Source: Nucisporomicrobium flavum
GTDB taxonomy: Bacteria > Actinomycetota > Actinomycetes > Mycobacteriales > Micromonosporaceae
Reading direction: 5' to 3'
NCBI RefSeq assembly: GCF_016464385.1
Contig: NZ_JADMLH010000012.1
Location: 186,001 to 250,000 of the forward strand
DNA length: 64,000 nt
Below are positions 9,065-18,203 of the stretch, one piece after another (the stretch's first letter is position 1; the number at the start of each line of letters is the position of its first letter). Under the pieces are notes generated by a model. The model saw only the letters and a list, made by a program, of their open reading frames with translations, had not been told where the DNA came from and ran no database searches. The position numbers and the translations under genes were made by a program.

Positions 9065-9574
9065 ATGACCGACAGGACCATCGAAGAGATCGCCTCGGAC
9101 GCGGCGGAGACCGCCGGCCCCGACGACGCCACGTCGCCGGCCACCTCGGCTTCCGCGACCGACGCCGCTGTCGCGGCTTCCCCGGCCTCCTCGGCCGGGG
9201 CCGGTGCGCCGGCTCCCTCGGCTGACGCTGCCGGCGGGGGTGCCGTCTCGAAGGCGAGCGTCGCTGACGTCGAGGAGGCGATGAAGGACGTCGTCGACCC
9301 CGAGCTCGGCATCAACGTCGTCGACCTCGGCCTGGTCTACGACGCCCACGTGGACGACGACAACGTGGCCACCCTCGACATGACCCTCACCTCGGCGGCG
9401 TGCCCGCTGACCGACGTGATCGAGGACCAGACCCGCCAGGCGCTGACCACCGGCCCCGGCGGCGGCCTGGTCAAGGACTTCCGCATCAACTGGGTCTGGC
9501 TGCCGCCGTGGGGCCCGGACAAGATCACCGACGACGGCCGCGAGCAGCTGCGGGCGCTAGGCTTCAACGTCTGA
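9065..9574 (+). CDS. sufT: SufT-like DUF59 (MIP18) Fe-S maturation factor with long N-terminal extension
   Basis: Auxiliary Fe-S carrier/maturation protein. The DUF59 domain spans about residues 66-169, with DPELGINVVDLGL at 78-90 and the conserved Cys113 in TSAACPLTD. Residues 1-62 are an Ala/Ser/Pro/Asp low-complexity extension absent from typical ~100-residue members. The start is well supported by AAGGAGG 9 nt upstream, so the extension is likely translated. Last gene of the SUF operon; a hairpin terminator follows. Confidence 0.92.
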   Translation: MTDRTIEEIASDAAETAGPDDATSPATSASATDAAVAASPASSAGAGAPAPSADAAGGGAVSKASVADVEEAMKDVVDPELGINVVDLGLVYDAHVDDDNVATLDMTLTSAACPLTDVIEDQTRQALTTGPGGGLVKDFRINWVWLPPWGPDKITDDGREQLRALGFNV

Positions 9575-9588
9575 TCCACCGTACGGCC

Positions 9589-9622
9589 GGAAGCCGCCGG
9601 GTCGCCCGACCCGGCGGCTTCC
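9589..9622 (+). terminator. terminator of the SUF operon
   Basis: Perfect 15-bp inverted repeat, arms 9589-9603 and 9608-9622, with a 4-nt loop, 14 bp past the sufT stop. It runs directly into a 17-bp tandem repeat array. Confidence 0.8.
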
Positions 9623-9623
9623 G

Positions 9624-9725
9624 CGTTCCCGCGTCCGGGCCGTTCCCGCGTCCGGGCCGTTCCCGCGTCCGGGCCGTTTCCGCGTGCGGGCCGTTTCCGC
9701 GTGCGGGCCGTTTCCGCGTCCGGGG
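9624..9725. repeat. six tandem 17-bp repeats
   Basis: Six consecutive units of CGTTYCCGCGTSCGGGC (9624, 9641, 9658, 9675, 9692, 9709). Units 1-3 are identical; units 4-6 carry C-to-T and, in units 4 and 5, C-to-G changes. They are non-coding and sit between the SUF terminator and the next promoter. There are no spacers, so this is not a CRISPR array. Confidence 0.9.
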
Positions 9726-9774
9726 CTTCCCGCGACGGGCGGTTTCTGTCGGAGGCGGGTGGTAGACAACGGGC

Positions 9775-10527
9775 ATGACTCGGACGCCCGCATACCCGGA
9801 GCTGCTGGACCTCGTCGACGAGCGGGCGGCCGCCTTCCGCGAGGCCGCCGCCGCGACGGACCTCGCGACCCGCGTGCCCGGCTGCCCCGACTGGTCCCTC
9901 CGCGACCTGGTCGCCCATCTCGGCGAGGTGCACCGCTTCTGGGCGGCTACGGTCGCGGCCGGCCCGTCCGACGCGCCCCCGTCCGCCGAGGCGATCGGTG
10001 ACCGGACGCCCCGCGGCGACCTGCTGACCTGGTCCGCGGAGTCGACCCGGCTGCTGCTCGACGCGCTCCGCGCCGCCGACCCCGACGAGGGTTGCTGGGC
10101 GTGGTGGGGAGACTCCGACGCGCCGATGACAGTGCGGGCGGTCGCGCGGCACCAGGTTCAGGAGGCGGCGGTGCACGCGTACGACGCCCAGGAGGCCGCC
10201 GGCAGAGCCGAGCCGATCCCCGCCGCGGTCGCCGTGGACGCGGTGCCGGAATTCCTGCAGGTCAGCCTCGGCAGCCTGGGGGCCTGGCCGCATCGCCCCG
10301 CCCGGATCGCCCTGACGGCCGTGGAGGGCCCCACCTGGCTGCTCGACCTCACGCCGAAGGGCGCGACGGCCGATCCCGCGCCCAGCGGCGACCCGGTGGC
10401 CACCATCCGGGCGTCGGCCAGCGACCTGCTGCTCGTGCTGTTCAAGCGGGTCGGCGTGGAGGCTGTGACGGTCACCGGCGACCCGTCGGCGGTGGACGAG
10501 CTGCTGTCCTGGATCGACAACGAATGA
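9775..10527 (+). CDS. mycothiol-dependent maleylpyruvate isomerase-family protein
   Basis: 250-residue DinB-like four-helix protein of the actinobacterial mycothiol-dependent enzyme family. The N-terminal domain contains the signature PGCPDWSLRDLVAHLGEVHRFW, with the metal-site histidine in VAHLGEVH, and a further His in RHQVQEAAVHAYDA. A C-terminal MDMPI_C-like domain (about residues 150-245) follows. The substrate is unknown; many paralogues exist per genome. TAGACA lies 6 nt before ATG and no Shine-Dalgarno is apparent. The gene ends 2 bp from the convergent alkD-like gene. Confidence 0.85.
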   Translation: MTRTPAYPELLDLVDERAAAFREAAAATDLATRVPGCPDWSLRDLVAHLGEVHRFWAATVAAGPSDAPPSAEAIGDRTPRGDLLTWSAESTRLLLDALRAADPDEGCWAWWGDSDAPMTVRAVARHQVQEAAVHAYDAQEAAGRAEPIPAAVAVDAVPEFLQVSLGSLGAWPHRPARIALTAVEGPTWLLDLTPKGATADPAPSGDPVATIRASASDLLLVLFKRVGVEAVTVTGDPSAVDELLSWIDNE

Positions 10528-10529
10528 CG

Positions 10530-11213
10530 TCAGAGATGCTTGGTGGCTTCGCGTACGGACAGCGGCGACAGCACGCCCCGGTTCTTCGCCACGTAGTCGC
10601 GTACCGCGTCCGGGTCGGTACGCGCGTAGTGGCGCAGCGCCCAGCCGATCGCCTTCCGCACGAAGAAGTCGGCGTGCCCAGCCTGTCGGGTGCAATAGCC
10701 GAACAGCCGATCGGTGTCCGTGTCAGGTCCGTAGTGCAGCTGGTGCAGCAGCGCCGTACGGACGAGCCACAGGTTGTCGTCCCCGGCCCAGGCGTCCAGG
10801 TCCGCGGTGAGCTGCTGATGCCGTCGCACCAGCCCGCCGACGAACCGGGTCGCGAGCGGGTCCACGGTGTCCCACCACGACTTCGTCGTGATCAGCGTGC
10901 GTGCCGTGCCGAGGAAGTCAGGCCCGGGCACGCCCACGTTGGCGCGCAGCCAGTCGCAGGCGAAATACTGGTATTCCCGCTCGTCCCGGTCCCAGCACGC
11001 CAGCGCCACGGCTCGAAGATCCTCCTCGGCCGGCTTCGGCAGGCCGGCCACCGCGCTCCTCGCGAGGGCGCGCTGGGTGGGCGTCGGAAAGCCGAGGAAC
11101 GCGAACTGGTTGCGCATGTAGGCGGCGGTGTGCACGGCCCGCTCCGGTTCGGCGGCCGCCTCGAAGAGCCGCACCAGCCGCTCCATCACCTCGTCGGCCG
11201 GCGATCGGGTCAT
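10530..11213 (-). CDS. AlkD-like DNA alkylation repair protein
   Basis: 227-residue HEAT-like-repeat DNA glycosylase family member that would excise N-alkylated purines. Family features include FLGFPTPTQRALAR, the W-rich central segment ITTKSWWDTVD and FVRKAIGWALRHYARTDPDAVRDYV near the C-terminus. ATG 11213 is preferred; a -10-like CATGAT (11220-11225) lies 6 nt upstream, suggesting a leaderless mRNA. It is divergent from the acVLRF1 gene, 79 bp away. Confidence 0.88.
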   Translation of the reverse strand: MTRSPADEVMERLVRLFEAAAEPERAVHTAAYMRNQFAFLGFPTPTQRALARSAVAGLPKPAEEDLRAVALACWDRDEREYQYFACDWLRANVGVPGPDFLGTARTLITTKSWWDTVDPLATRFVGGLVRRHQQLTADLDAWAGDDNLWLVRTALLHQLHYGPDTDTDRLFGYCTRQAGHADFFVRKAIGWALRHYARTDPDAVRDYVAKNRGVLSPLSVREATKHL

Positions 11214-11292
11214 GCCCGGATCATGCCACCCGGGTGCGACGGACGTCCGGCGCCTGCACGACGTGGCCCGCGCCGCCGTACGCTGGTCCGTC

Positions 11293-11943
11293 ATGAGCAC
11301 ACGACCGGCGGCCGGCGGAGGACGGTGGGTCGATGTGCCCCCGGAGCGGCTCGAACGGTGGCTGGAGAACTTCGCGTCCCGGCACGGCGGCTGCGTCTCC
11401 GACGGGCTGACGCTGACGGGTACGGACGGGGCCACCGCCGAGCTGTCCCCGCCACCCGGCGCGCCGCCCGTCACGGACCTGGCCGGCCTGCAGCGCGTGG
11501 TGCAGGAGCCGCGCCGCATCGGACTCCTGCTCGCCCGCAAGGGGGCCGTGGCCGTGGGCGTCGCCGACGGACCGAAGGTGCTGGCGTCCAAGGTGGACAC
11601 CCACTACGTGCAGGGGCGCACGGCCGCGGGTGGCTGGTCACAACAGCGCTTCGCCCGCCGGCGCGACAACCAGGCCAAGGCGGCCGCCGCGGACGGCGCG
11701 GCCATCGTCGAACGCCTCCTGCTGCCGGAGGTACGCGCGCTGACGGCCCTGGTCACCGGCGGCGACCGTACGGCGGTGGAGGCGATCCTCGCGGCCCCAC
11801 GGCTGGCCGCGCTGGTGCCCCTGCGCCACGAGCGCTTCCTCGACGTGCCCGAGCCGCGGCGCGCCGTGCTCGACGAGGCCGTGGCATCGGCGCGGGCCGT
11901 ACGCATCCTCGTGCGGGACCCGGCGGCCGGAGCGCGCGGTTAG
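11293..11943 (+). CDS. acVLRF1-family peptidyl-tRNA hydrolase / release factor
   Basis: 216-residue actinobacterial member of the Vms1-like release factor 1 family, related to eRF1 and implicated in ribosome rescue. The catalytic-loop motif G113-G114-W-S-Q117-Q118-RFARRR is present; the GG-x-SQQR form is typical for the actinobacterial group. ATG 11293 has a TACGCT box 8 nt upstream. The histidine phosphatase gene starts 9 bp after its stop. Confidence 0.85.
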   Translation: MSTRPAAGGGRWVDVPPERLERWLENFASRHGGCVSDGLTLTGTDGATAELSPPPGAPPVTDLAGLQRVVQEPRRIGLLLARKGAVAVGVADGPKVLASKVDTHYVQGRTAAGGWSQQRFARRRDNQAKAAAADGAAIVERLLLPEVRALTALVTGGDRTAVEAILAAPRLAALVPLRHERFLDVPEPRRAVLDEAVASARAVRILVRDPAAGARG

Positions 11944-11952
11944 GGTTCGGTC

Positions 11953-12642
11953 GTGGACATCGTCGCGGAGCTGACCCTCATCCGGCACGGGCAGAGCACC
12001 TCGAACGTGGCCTTCCCGGAGGCCGACGCCGGTGGACTCGCCGACTCGGGACTCACCGGCCGCGACGCCGACGTGGAACTGACCGACCTGGGCGTGACGC
12101 AGGCCGAGGCGGTCGGACGGTGGCTCGCCGCGCTGCCCGCCGACCGGGTGCCGGAGGTTGTCGTGACGTCGCCGTACCGCCGGGCGCGGGAGACGTGGCG
12201 GATCGCCGCGCAGGCGTCCGGGCTGGATCTCCCGGAGCCCGCCACCGACGACCGGCTGGTGGACCGGCTGATGGGTGACCTGGAGATGATGACCCGGGAG
12301 GCCATCAGCCGGCGGTATCCGGACGAGCAGAGCCGCGTCGACGAGGCCGGCGAGTACCACTACCGGCCGCCGAACGGCGAGTCGTTCGGCGACATCGCGG
12401 AGCGCCTCACCGCGTTCCTCGCCGACCTGAACCGGGATCACGCCGGGCGGCGGGTCGTGGTGGTGGCCCACGACGCCGTGGTGCTGATGATGCGGTACGT
12501 GATCGAGGGCCTCGACTGGGAGGCCCTTGCCGCGGTCGAGGCTGAGGGGCGGGTTTTGAACGCCTCTCTCACCCGGTTCGACGGCTCCTCGGGGCGGTTG
12601 GTCCTGAATCATTACAACGCCGTTGGTCACCTCCCTGCCTGA
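11953..12642 (+). CDS. histidine phosphatase family protein
   Basis: 229-residue phosphoglycerate-mutase-like phosphatase. The catalytic R11-H12-G13 motif (LIRHGQST) and the second His in VVVVAHDAVV are present, as are SPYRRARET and an acid Glu region (DLEMMTREAI). The substrate cannot be read from sequence. GTG 11953 has TAGGGT (11941-11946) exactly 6 nt upstream, which supports a leaderless start and its own promoter despite the 9-bp gap to the previous gene. Confidence 0.88.
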   Translation: MDIVAELTLIRHGQSTSNVAFPEADAGGLADSGLTGRDADVELTDLGVTQAEAVGRWLAALPADRVPEVVVTSPYRRARETWRIAAQASGLDLPEPATDDRLVDRLMGDLEMMTREAISRRYPDEQSRVDEAGEYHYRPPNGESFGDIAERLTAFLADLNRDHAGRRVVVVAHDAVVLMMRYVIEGLDWEALAAVEAEGRVLNASLTRFDGSSGRLVLNHYNAVGHLPA

Positions 12643-12828
12643 TTTGTGGAAGCCGTGACCGTCGCGGTTGGCGGTCGGGCGGGACTGGCGGTGGCTTCAC
12701 CAGCCGTCGCTGACTGCAGGGCCCGGTGAGCGGCCGTGCGTCGGCGGCAGCCGGGCCTGCACCGCCCGCGACAGCGCGAGGGCCGGCACGGTCGGCGTGG
12801 CGTAGGGCGTGGGCGGGTCGGCGTGGTC

Positions 12829-13419
12829 TCACACCACCAGGGCGATGGCCAGGGTGGCGATCACTGCGCTGGAGATCAGGGCCGTGATGAGGCGGGAGCG
12901 GGGGGTTGTCAGGAAGCGGCCGATCAGCGAGCCGCTGCCTGCTATGAAGAGTTGCCAGCTGGCCGATGCCAGGAATGCGCCGGCGACGAACCAGGCGCCG
13001 CCGCCCTGGCCGCCTCGGCCCAGGACCAGGGCGGCGAAGTAGACGACCGTTGCCGGGTTGAGCAGGGTGAGGCCGAGGATGCCGAGGTACGCCGCTGCCG
13101 GGGTGGTGCGGTCGGTGTCGCGGGTGGTGGCCGGCTTCGTGAGTGCCGACCAGGCGGTGTGGGCTGCGAGCAGGAGGAGGACGCCCGCCGCGGCCCAGCG
13201 CAGGGGCGTGGCGATCGGGGCGATCGTGGCCGTCAGGGCCGCCCCGCCGAGGACGGCGATAGCGGCGTAGATGCCGTCCGCGGTGGCCGCGCCCAGGCCG
13301 GCGGCGGCCCCTACCCGCAGGGAGGCGCGGGCGCTGAGGCCCGCGATCAGGACCGCGATCGCGCCGACGGGCACGGCGACGCCGTAGCCGGCGATCACGC
13401 CGGCGAGGAATGCGCTCAT
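12829..13419 (-). CDS. LysE-family amino-acid exporter
   Basis: 196-residue integral membrane protein with six hydrophobic segments and the LysE signature in the first helices (YGVAVPVGAIAVLIAGLSARASLRVGAAAGLGAATADG). It probably exports an amino acid or similar small metabolite; substrate unknown. The ATG overlaps the stop of a possible 35-codon upstream reading frame (ATGA), hinting at translational coupling. The intergenic stretch 12643-12828 on its 3' side holds nothing I can identify. Confidence 0.85.
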   Translation of the reverse strand: MSAFLAGVIAGYGVAVPVGAIAVLIAGLSARASLRVGAAAGLGAATADGIYAAIAVLGGAALTATIAPIATPLRWAAAGVLLLLAAHTAWSALTKPATTRDTDRTTPAAAYLGILGLTLLNPATVVYFAALVLGRGGQGGGAWFVAGAFLASASWQLFIAGSGSLIGRFLTTPRSRLITALISSAVIATLAIALVV

Positions 13420-13523
13420 GACAGGGGTACGGGGACCGCCGGGCCGCCGGGGACACGCTGCTGTCGCCGGGCCCGGACGGGTGCGGCGGTGACAGCGGTC
13501 TTCGGCAGGCTCAGGGTGGTCAC
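13416..13523 (-). CDS. possible 35-aa upstream peptide coupled to lysE-like gene
   Basis: GTG at 13523 opens a 35-codon frame (MTTLSLPKTAVTAAPV..., basic and Pro-rich) whose TGA overlaps the ATG of the LysE-type exporter as ATGA. The overlap geometry is that of coupled actinobacterial genes, and no other start serves the exporter. No clear ribosome-binding site precedes the GTG, and no homologue is known to me, so translation is speculative. Confidence 0.3.
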   Translation of the reverse strand: MTTLSLPKTAVTAAPVRARRQQRVPGGPAVPVPLS

Positions 13524-13593
13524 GCGCCCATGGTGGTTGCGCCCGGAGCGGCGGGCAACGAGTTTACGAGACGAGGGCGGGGGTTCGGGGTGA

Positions 13594-13705
13594 CCACTGA
13601 CGCAGAATGAAGGGGCCAGGGCCAGCGAATGCTGGGCCCCGGCCCCGGCCTCGACGGGAGTTGCGGTCCGCACCACCCACCGAGCTACGACATGAAGCTC
13701 TTGAT
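13594..13705 (-). repeat. dispersed ~110-bp repeat, copy B (inverted)
   Basis: Reverse-complement copy of 1603-1713. It lies directly downstream of the zinc metallopeptidase stop (13712), again at the 3' side of a minus-strand gene, as copy A does beside ctaA. Sequence identity to copy A is roughly 94% by eye. Confidence 0.85.
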
Positions 13706-13711
13706 TGTGAT

Positions 13712-14629
13712 CTAGGAAACGGCGCCCGCGGCGAACGTGTCGCAGGTCTTCGGCGAGCCGCTCTCGTATCCCTGGCGGAACCATTGCTGGCGCTGAGCGC
13801 TGGTGCCGTGGGTGAATTCTGCCGGGTTGACCGAGCCGCCGCTGCGCTGCTGGAGGGTGTCGTCGCCGATCTTGCTGGCCGTGTCCAGGCCTTCCTGGAT
13901 GTCCTGGTCGGAGATGCTCTTGAAGATCTTCTGGCCGCCCACGTCGGTGCCGGTGGCGTTCTTGGCCCAGACGCCCGCGTAGCAGTCCGCCTGCAGCTCG
14001 AGCTTCACCGAGAGCTTGTTGGCGTCGCCCGGGTTGCGTTCCTGCTCGCGGCGCATCGCGGCCTCGGTGCCGGCCAGGTCCTGGATGTGGTGGCCGTACT
14101 CGTGCGCGAGGACGTACGGCTGGGCGAACTCGCCCGGGGCGCCGAGCTGGTCGGCGAGCAGGCGGTAGAACGTGAGGTCGATGTAGACGCGGTCGTCGGC
14201 CGGGCAGTAGAACGGGCCCGTTCCGGAGTCCGCCGCGCCGCAGCCGGTGCGCACCTGGTTGGAGAAGAAGACCGTCTTCGACGGCTTGTACGGGTCGCCG
14301 AAGTTCTGCGGGAACGCGTCGGCCCAGTAGTCCTGGATCGAGTTGACGAACAGCGCGTTGCGGCAGTCCAGCTGCTTGATCGCCTCGGCCTGTGAGCATT
14401 CCTGCTGCAGCGACGTGTTGTCACCGGTCTGCGGTTCGCCGCCGCCACCACTGAGGTTGTTGATGCCGAAGTAGCCGCCCACGAGGGCGATGAGCACGGT
14501 CACGATGATCCCGGTCAGGCCGCCACCGCCGATCGGCAGGCCGCCGATGCCACCACCGCCACCGCCACCCGCGGAACGCTGGTCGTCGATCTGGCTCGTG
14601 TCGATCCTGGCGTTCTCGTTGAGTTCCAT
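13712..14629 (-). CDS. neutral zinc metallopeptidase (YpfJ/KPN_02809 family)
   Basis: 305-residue membrane-anchored metallopeptidase. It has a short cytoplasmic N-terminus, a Gly-rich linker (about residues 20-40), one transmembrane helix (about 40-55) and an external catalytic domain with HExxH at 176-180 (HEYGHH) and the downstream metal ligand region ELQADCYAGVW. Four or more cysteines fit an oxidised extracytoplasmic domain. ATG 14629 follows GGGAGGA. Family members are of unknown substrate. Copy B of the dispersed repeat lies just past its stop. Confidence 0.9.
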   Translation of the reverse strand: MELNENARIDTSQIDDQRSAGGGGGGGIGGLPIGGGGLTGIIVTVLIALVGGYFGINNLSGGGGEPQTGDNTSLQQECSQAEAIKQLDCRNALFVNSIQDYWADAFPQNFGDPYKPSKTVFFSNQVRTGCGAADSGTGPFYCPADDRVYIDLTFYRLLADQLGAPGEFAQPYVLAHEYGHHIQDLAGTEAAMRREQERNPGDANKLSVKLELQADCYAGVWAKNATGTDVGGQKIFKSISDQDIQEGLDTASKIGDDTLQQRSGGSVNPAEFTHGTSAQRQQWFRQGYESGSPKTCDTFAAGAVS

Positions 14630-14842
14630 CTCGTCCTCCCGGCCCGAGGCCCGCGCACTCGGCGTGTCGCCCGTGTACCCGATGATCTTCCGCCTTAATC
14701 GGGTTGGGAACCGCGCCGGGGCGCCCGGTACACTTGCCCGGTGCTGCTCTGCGAAGGCTGACCTGCCCCGCGCCGACCGAGACACCTTCCGGCCGGCGCT
14801 TCCGTGTGCCCTGAGCCAGCCCTCCCGAGAGCGAGCGTTTTC

Positions 14843-16447
<1,605 letters not shown>

Positions 16448-17069
16448 GATGGCGGCCGGTTCTCGTTGCGGTCTCTTCGCGGCGGGCTCGGCGGTTCGTA
16501 TCGCCTGGGCGGCCTGCCTTGCCGGCCGCCGTTGCCTGGGCGTTGGGCTGGGCTTTCGGGCCGCGGGCGGGGCGCGGGCCTGTCGGAGGCTAGATCGAGG
16601 ATCAAGGGCATCGTCGGTTGTCAACTGGTGCCCACACAGACAGTGCGACATCTGAGGATTCCCCGGTCACCTCGTGGGCCTCTCCGGGCGCTTCCCGCGC
16701 GCGTCGACGGGTGCGTCCCGGCCGTGGATCACGTCCCAGGGTGAACGTCGGGTAGACGCACAGTGACATCGTTGTCCCTTCCCGGGGGAGATGATGTTTG
16801 CGCAGGTCATCGACCCTTGATCGGCGGAGCGGCCCGGCGCCGGAGGGTGCCGCAGCGGCCCCGGCAAAACGTTTCACCGGCCGGCTGTGCAGGTCCGCGG
16901 GCGTCCGTCAGGCAAGAGTCTGACATTGATGCCCGTGGTCATCGTCAAGTTCCTGACACTGGTAAATGGGCACGCTGGCTAAGCCAAGATACCTAGCGCA
17001 TGATCGTTGGAGGCGGTCTAATAGGTGGGACCGTATCGAACCGCACAGTCTGGGACGTGAGGATTCAAC
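16448..17069. other. 622-bp intergenic region
   Basis: Mostly without a recognisable gene. It contains a GC-rich stretch after the ABC-F stop, one weak small reading frame on the minus strand (16602-16769), and a lower-GC segment (about 16910-17065) that probably holds the promoter of the 75-aa HTH gene, for example TTGGAG...TAATAG around 17010-17026. No tRNA-like or riboswitch-like fold was recognised. Confidence 0.5.
16602..16769 (-). CDS. possible 55-aa peptide
   Basis: ATG 16769 is preceded by GGGAAGGGACAACG, a credible ribosome-binding site, and opens a 55-codon frame beginning MSLCVYPTFTLG and continuing Arg/Glu-rich, with a second Cys near the end. No family is recognised. It could be a chance frame in GC-rich DNA; the RBS is the only positive sign. 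Confidence 0.25.
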   Translation of the reverse strand: MSLCVYPTFTLGRDPRPGRTRRRAREAPGEAHEVTGESSDVALSVWAPVDNRRCP

Positions 17070-17297
17070 ATGGCAGCCACGGGCACAGCCACCAGCACTG
17101 AGAAGGGTCGTCGAATCGTGGGGAGCGAGCGCCAGACGCTCGCGAAGGACCTGGTGAAGCGCTACACCTCCGGAGAGAGCATTCGGGCGCTGGCCGCATC
17201 CACCGGACGGTCGTACGGATTCGTGCACCGCGTGCTCACCGAGTCCGGCGTTCAGCTTCGCCAGCGGGGCGGCGCCCGCCGTCGCAAGAAGGCGTGA
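17070..17297 (+). CDS. small helix-turn-helix DNA-binding protein
   Basis: 75-residue protein with a disordered Thr/Ala-rich N-terminus, one compact HTH (about residues 26-58: LVKRYTSGESIRALAASTGRSYGFVHRVLTESG described here in part as GESIRALAASTGRSYGFVH) and a very basic C-terminus (GGARRRKK). Such proteins are widespread in Actinobacteria and, from memory, correspond to Rv1473A. The stop overlaps the start of the enoyl-CoA-hydratase-like gene by 4 bp (GTGA). It may regulate its neighbours; the target is unknown. Confidence 0.85.
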   Translation: MAATGTATSTEKGRRIVGSERQTLAKDLVKRYTSGESIRALAASTGRSYGFVHRVLTESGVQLRQRGGARRRKKA

Positions 17298-18109
17298 CGA
17301 CCAGCGAAGGCGTGGCGCCGGGCGGCGGCGTGACGACCAGCGCGGACTCGGGTTCCGAGGTCGGCGTCAGCTATGCACAGGACGGGCCGGTCGCAACGGT
17401 GACGTTGTGCCGGCCCGATGTGCTCAATGCACAGACGCCGGCCATGTGGTCGGAACTCGTCGACATTTCCCGGAAAATGCCGGGGGACGTGCGAGTCGTC
17501 ATTGTCCGCGGTGAAGGACGCGCTTTTTCCGCCGGGCTCGACTTGTCGGCAGCACGGGGGGAAGGCGATTCTTCGCTGCCCGCCCTCGCGCGCTTGTCAC
17601 CATCCGAGTGCGCGGAACGGATTGCCGGGTTCCAGGAAGCGTTCACATGGTTACGGCGCCCGTCGCTGGTCACCATCGCGGCGGTGCAGGGGCACGCCAT
17701 CGGCGCCGGTTTCCAGCTGGCGCTCAACTGCGACATGCGGGTGCTCGCCGACGACGCCCGGTTCTCGATGGCTGAGGTGACGCTCGGGCTCGTACCCGAT
17801 CTTGGCGGGACCAAACGGCTCACCGAGCTGGTCGGGCCGTCGCGGGCGCTGGAGATCTGCGTCACCGGCCGCCGGTTGCCGGCGGACGAGGCGGACCGGA
17901 TCGGCCTGGCCACCGCGGTCGTGCCCCGCGATCAGCTGGACGCGGCGGTGTCGGACCTCGCCGCGGCTGTGCTCGCCGCCGACGCCGGTGCTGTCGCGGA
18001 GATCAAAGGGCTGCTGAGCGGCGCGCCGGGCCGCTCGTACGAGGAACAGGACCGTGCCGAGCGGGAGGCCCAGACCCGGCGCCTGCGCGACATGGTCGGC
18101 CTGGAGTAA
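17294..18109 (+). CDS. enoyl-CoA hydratase/isomerase family protein
   Basis: 271-residue crotonase-fold protein, probably the EchA12-type partner of the ABC-F/HTH block. The oxyanion-hole segments FSAGLDLS (about 78-85) and GHAIGAGFQL are present. Aligned with rat enoyl-CoA hydratase, the catalytic Glu164 equivalent is retained (Glu161), but the Glu144 equivalent is Gln141, so classical hydratase activity is doubtful. The first ~22 residues are a Gly/Ser/Thr-rich extension. GTG start overlaps the HTH stop, indicating coupling. Confidence 0.85.
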   Translation: MTTSEGVAPGGGVTTSADSGSEVGVSYAQDGPVATVTLCRPDVLNAQTPAMWSELVDISRKMPGDVRVVIVRGEGRAFSAGLDLSAARGEGDSSLPALARLSPSECAERIAGFQEAFTWLRRPSLVTIAAVQGHAIGAGFQLALNCDMRVLADDARFSMAEVTLGLVPDLGGTKRLTELVGPSRALEICVTGRRLPADEADRIGLATAVVPRDQLDAAVSDLAAAVLAADAGAVAEIKGLLSGAPGRSYEEQDRAEREAQTRRLRDMVGLE

Positions 18110-18203
18110 GGAGCGAACCGGAACATCCCGGTTACCTGCGGAGTTGTCGTACCCAGCGGGCAGACTGTGCCTGCCGAACGTACCGACGCCCCGGAGGTGA
18201 CGC

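Noticed and set aside
9624..9725. CRISPR array
   Set aside because: Repeats are directly contiguous with no spacers and no cas genes nearby.
9557..9793. Short Arg/Gly-rich antisense frames with RGNGP repeats
   Set aside because: They are produced by the 17-bp non-coding tandem repeats and have no start signals.
16448..17069. Riboswitch or structured ncRNA upstream of the 75-aa HTH gene
   Set aside because: No recognisable riboswitch core or convincing long-range pairing was found by eye.
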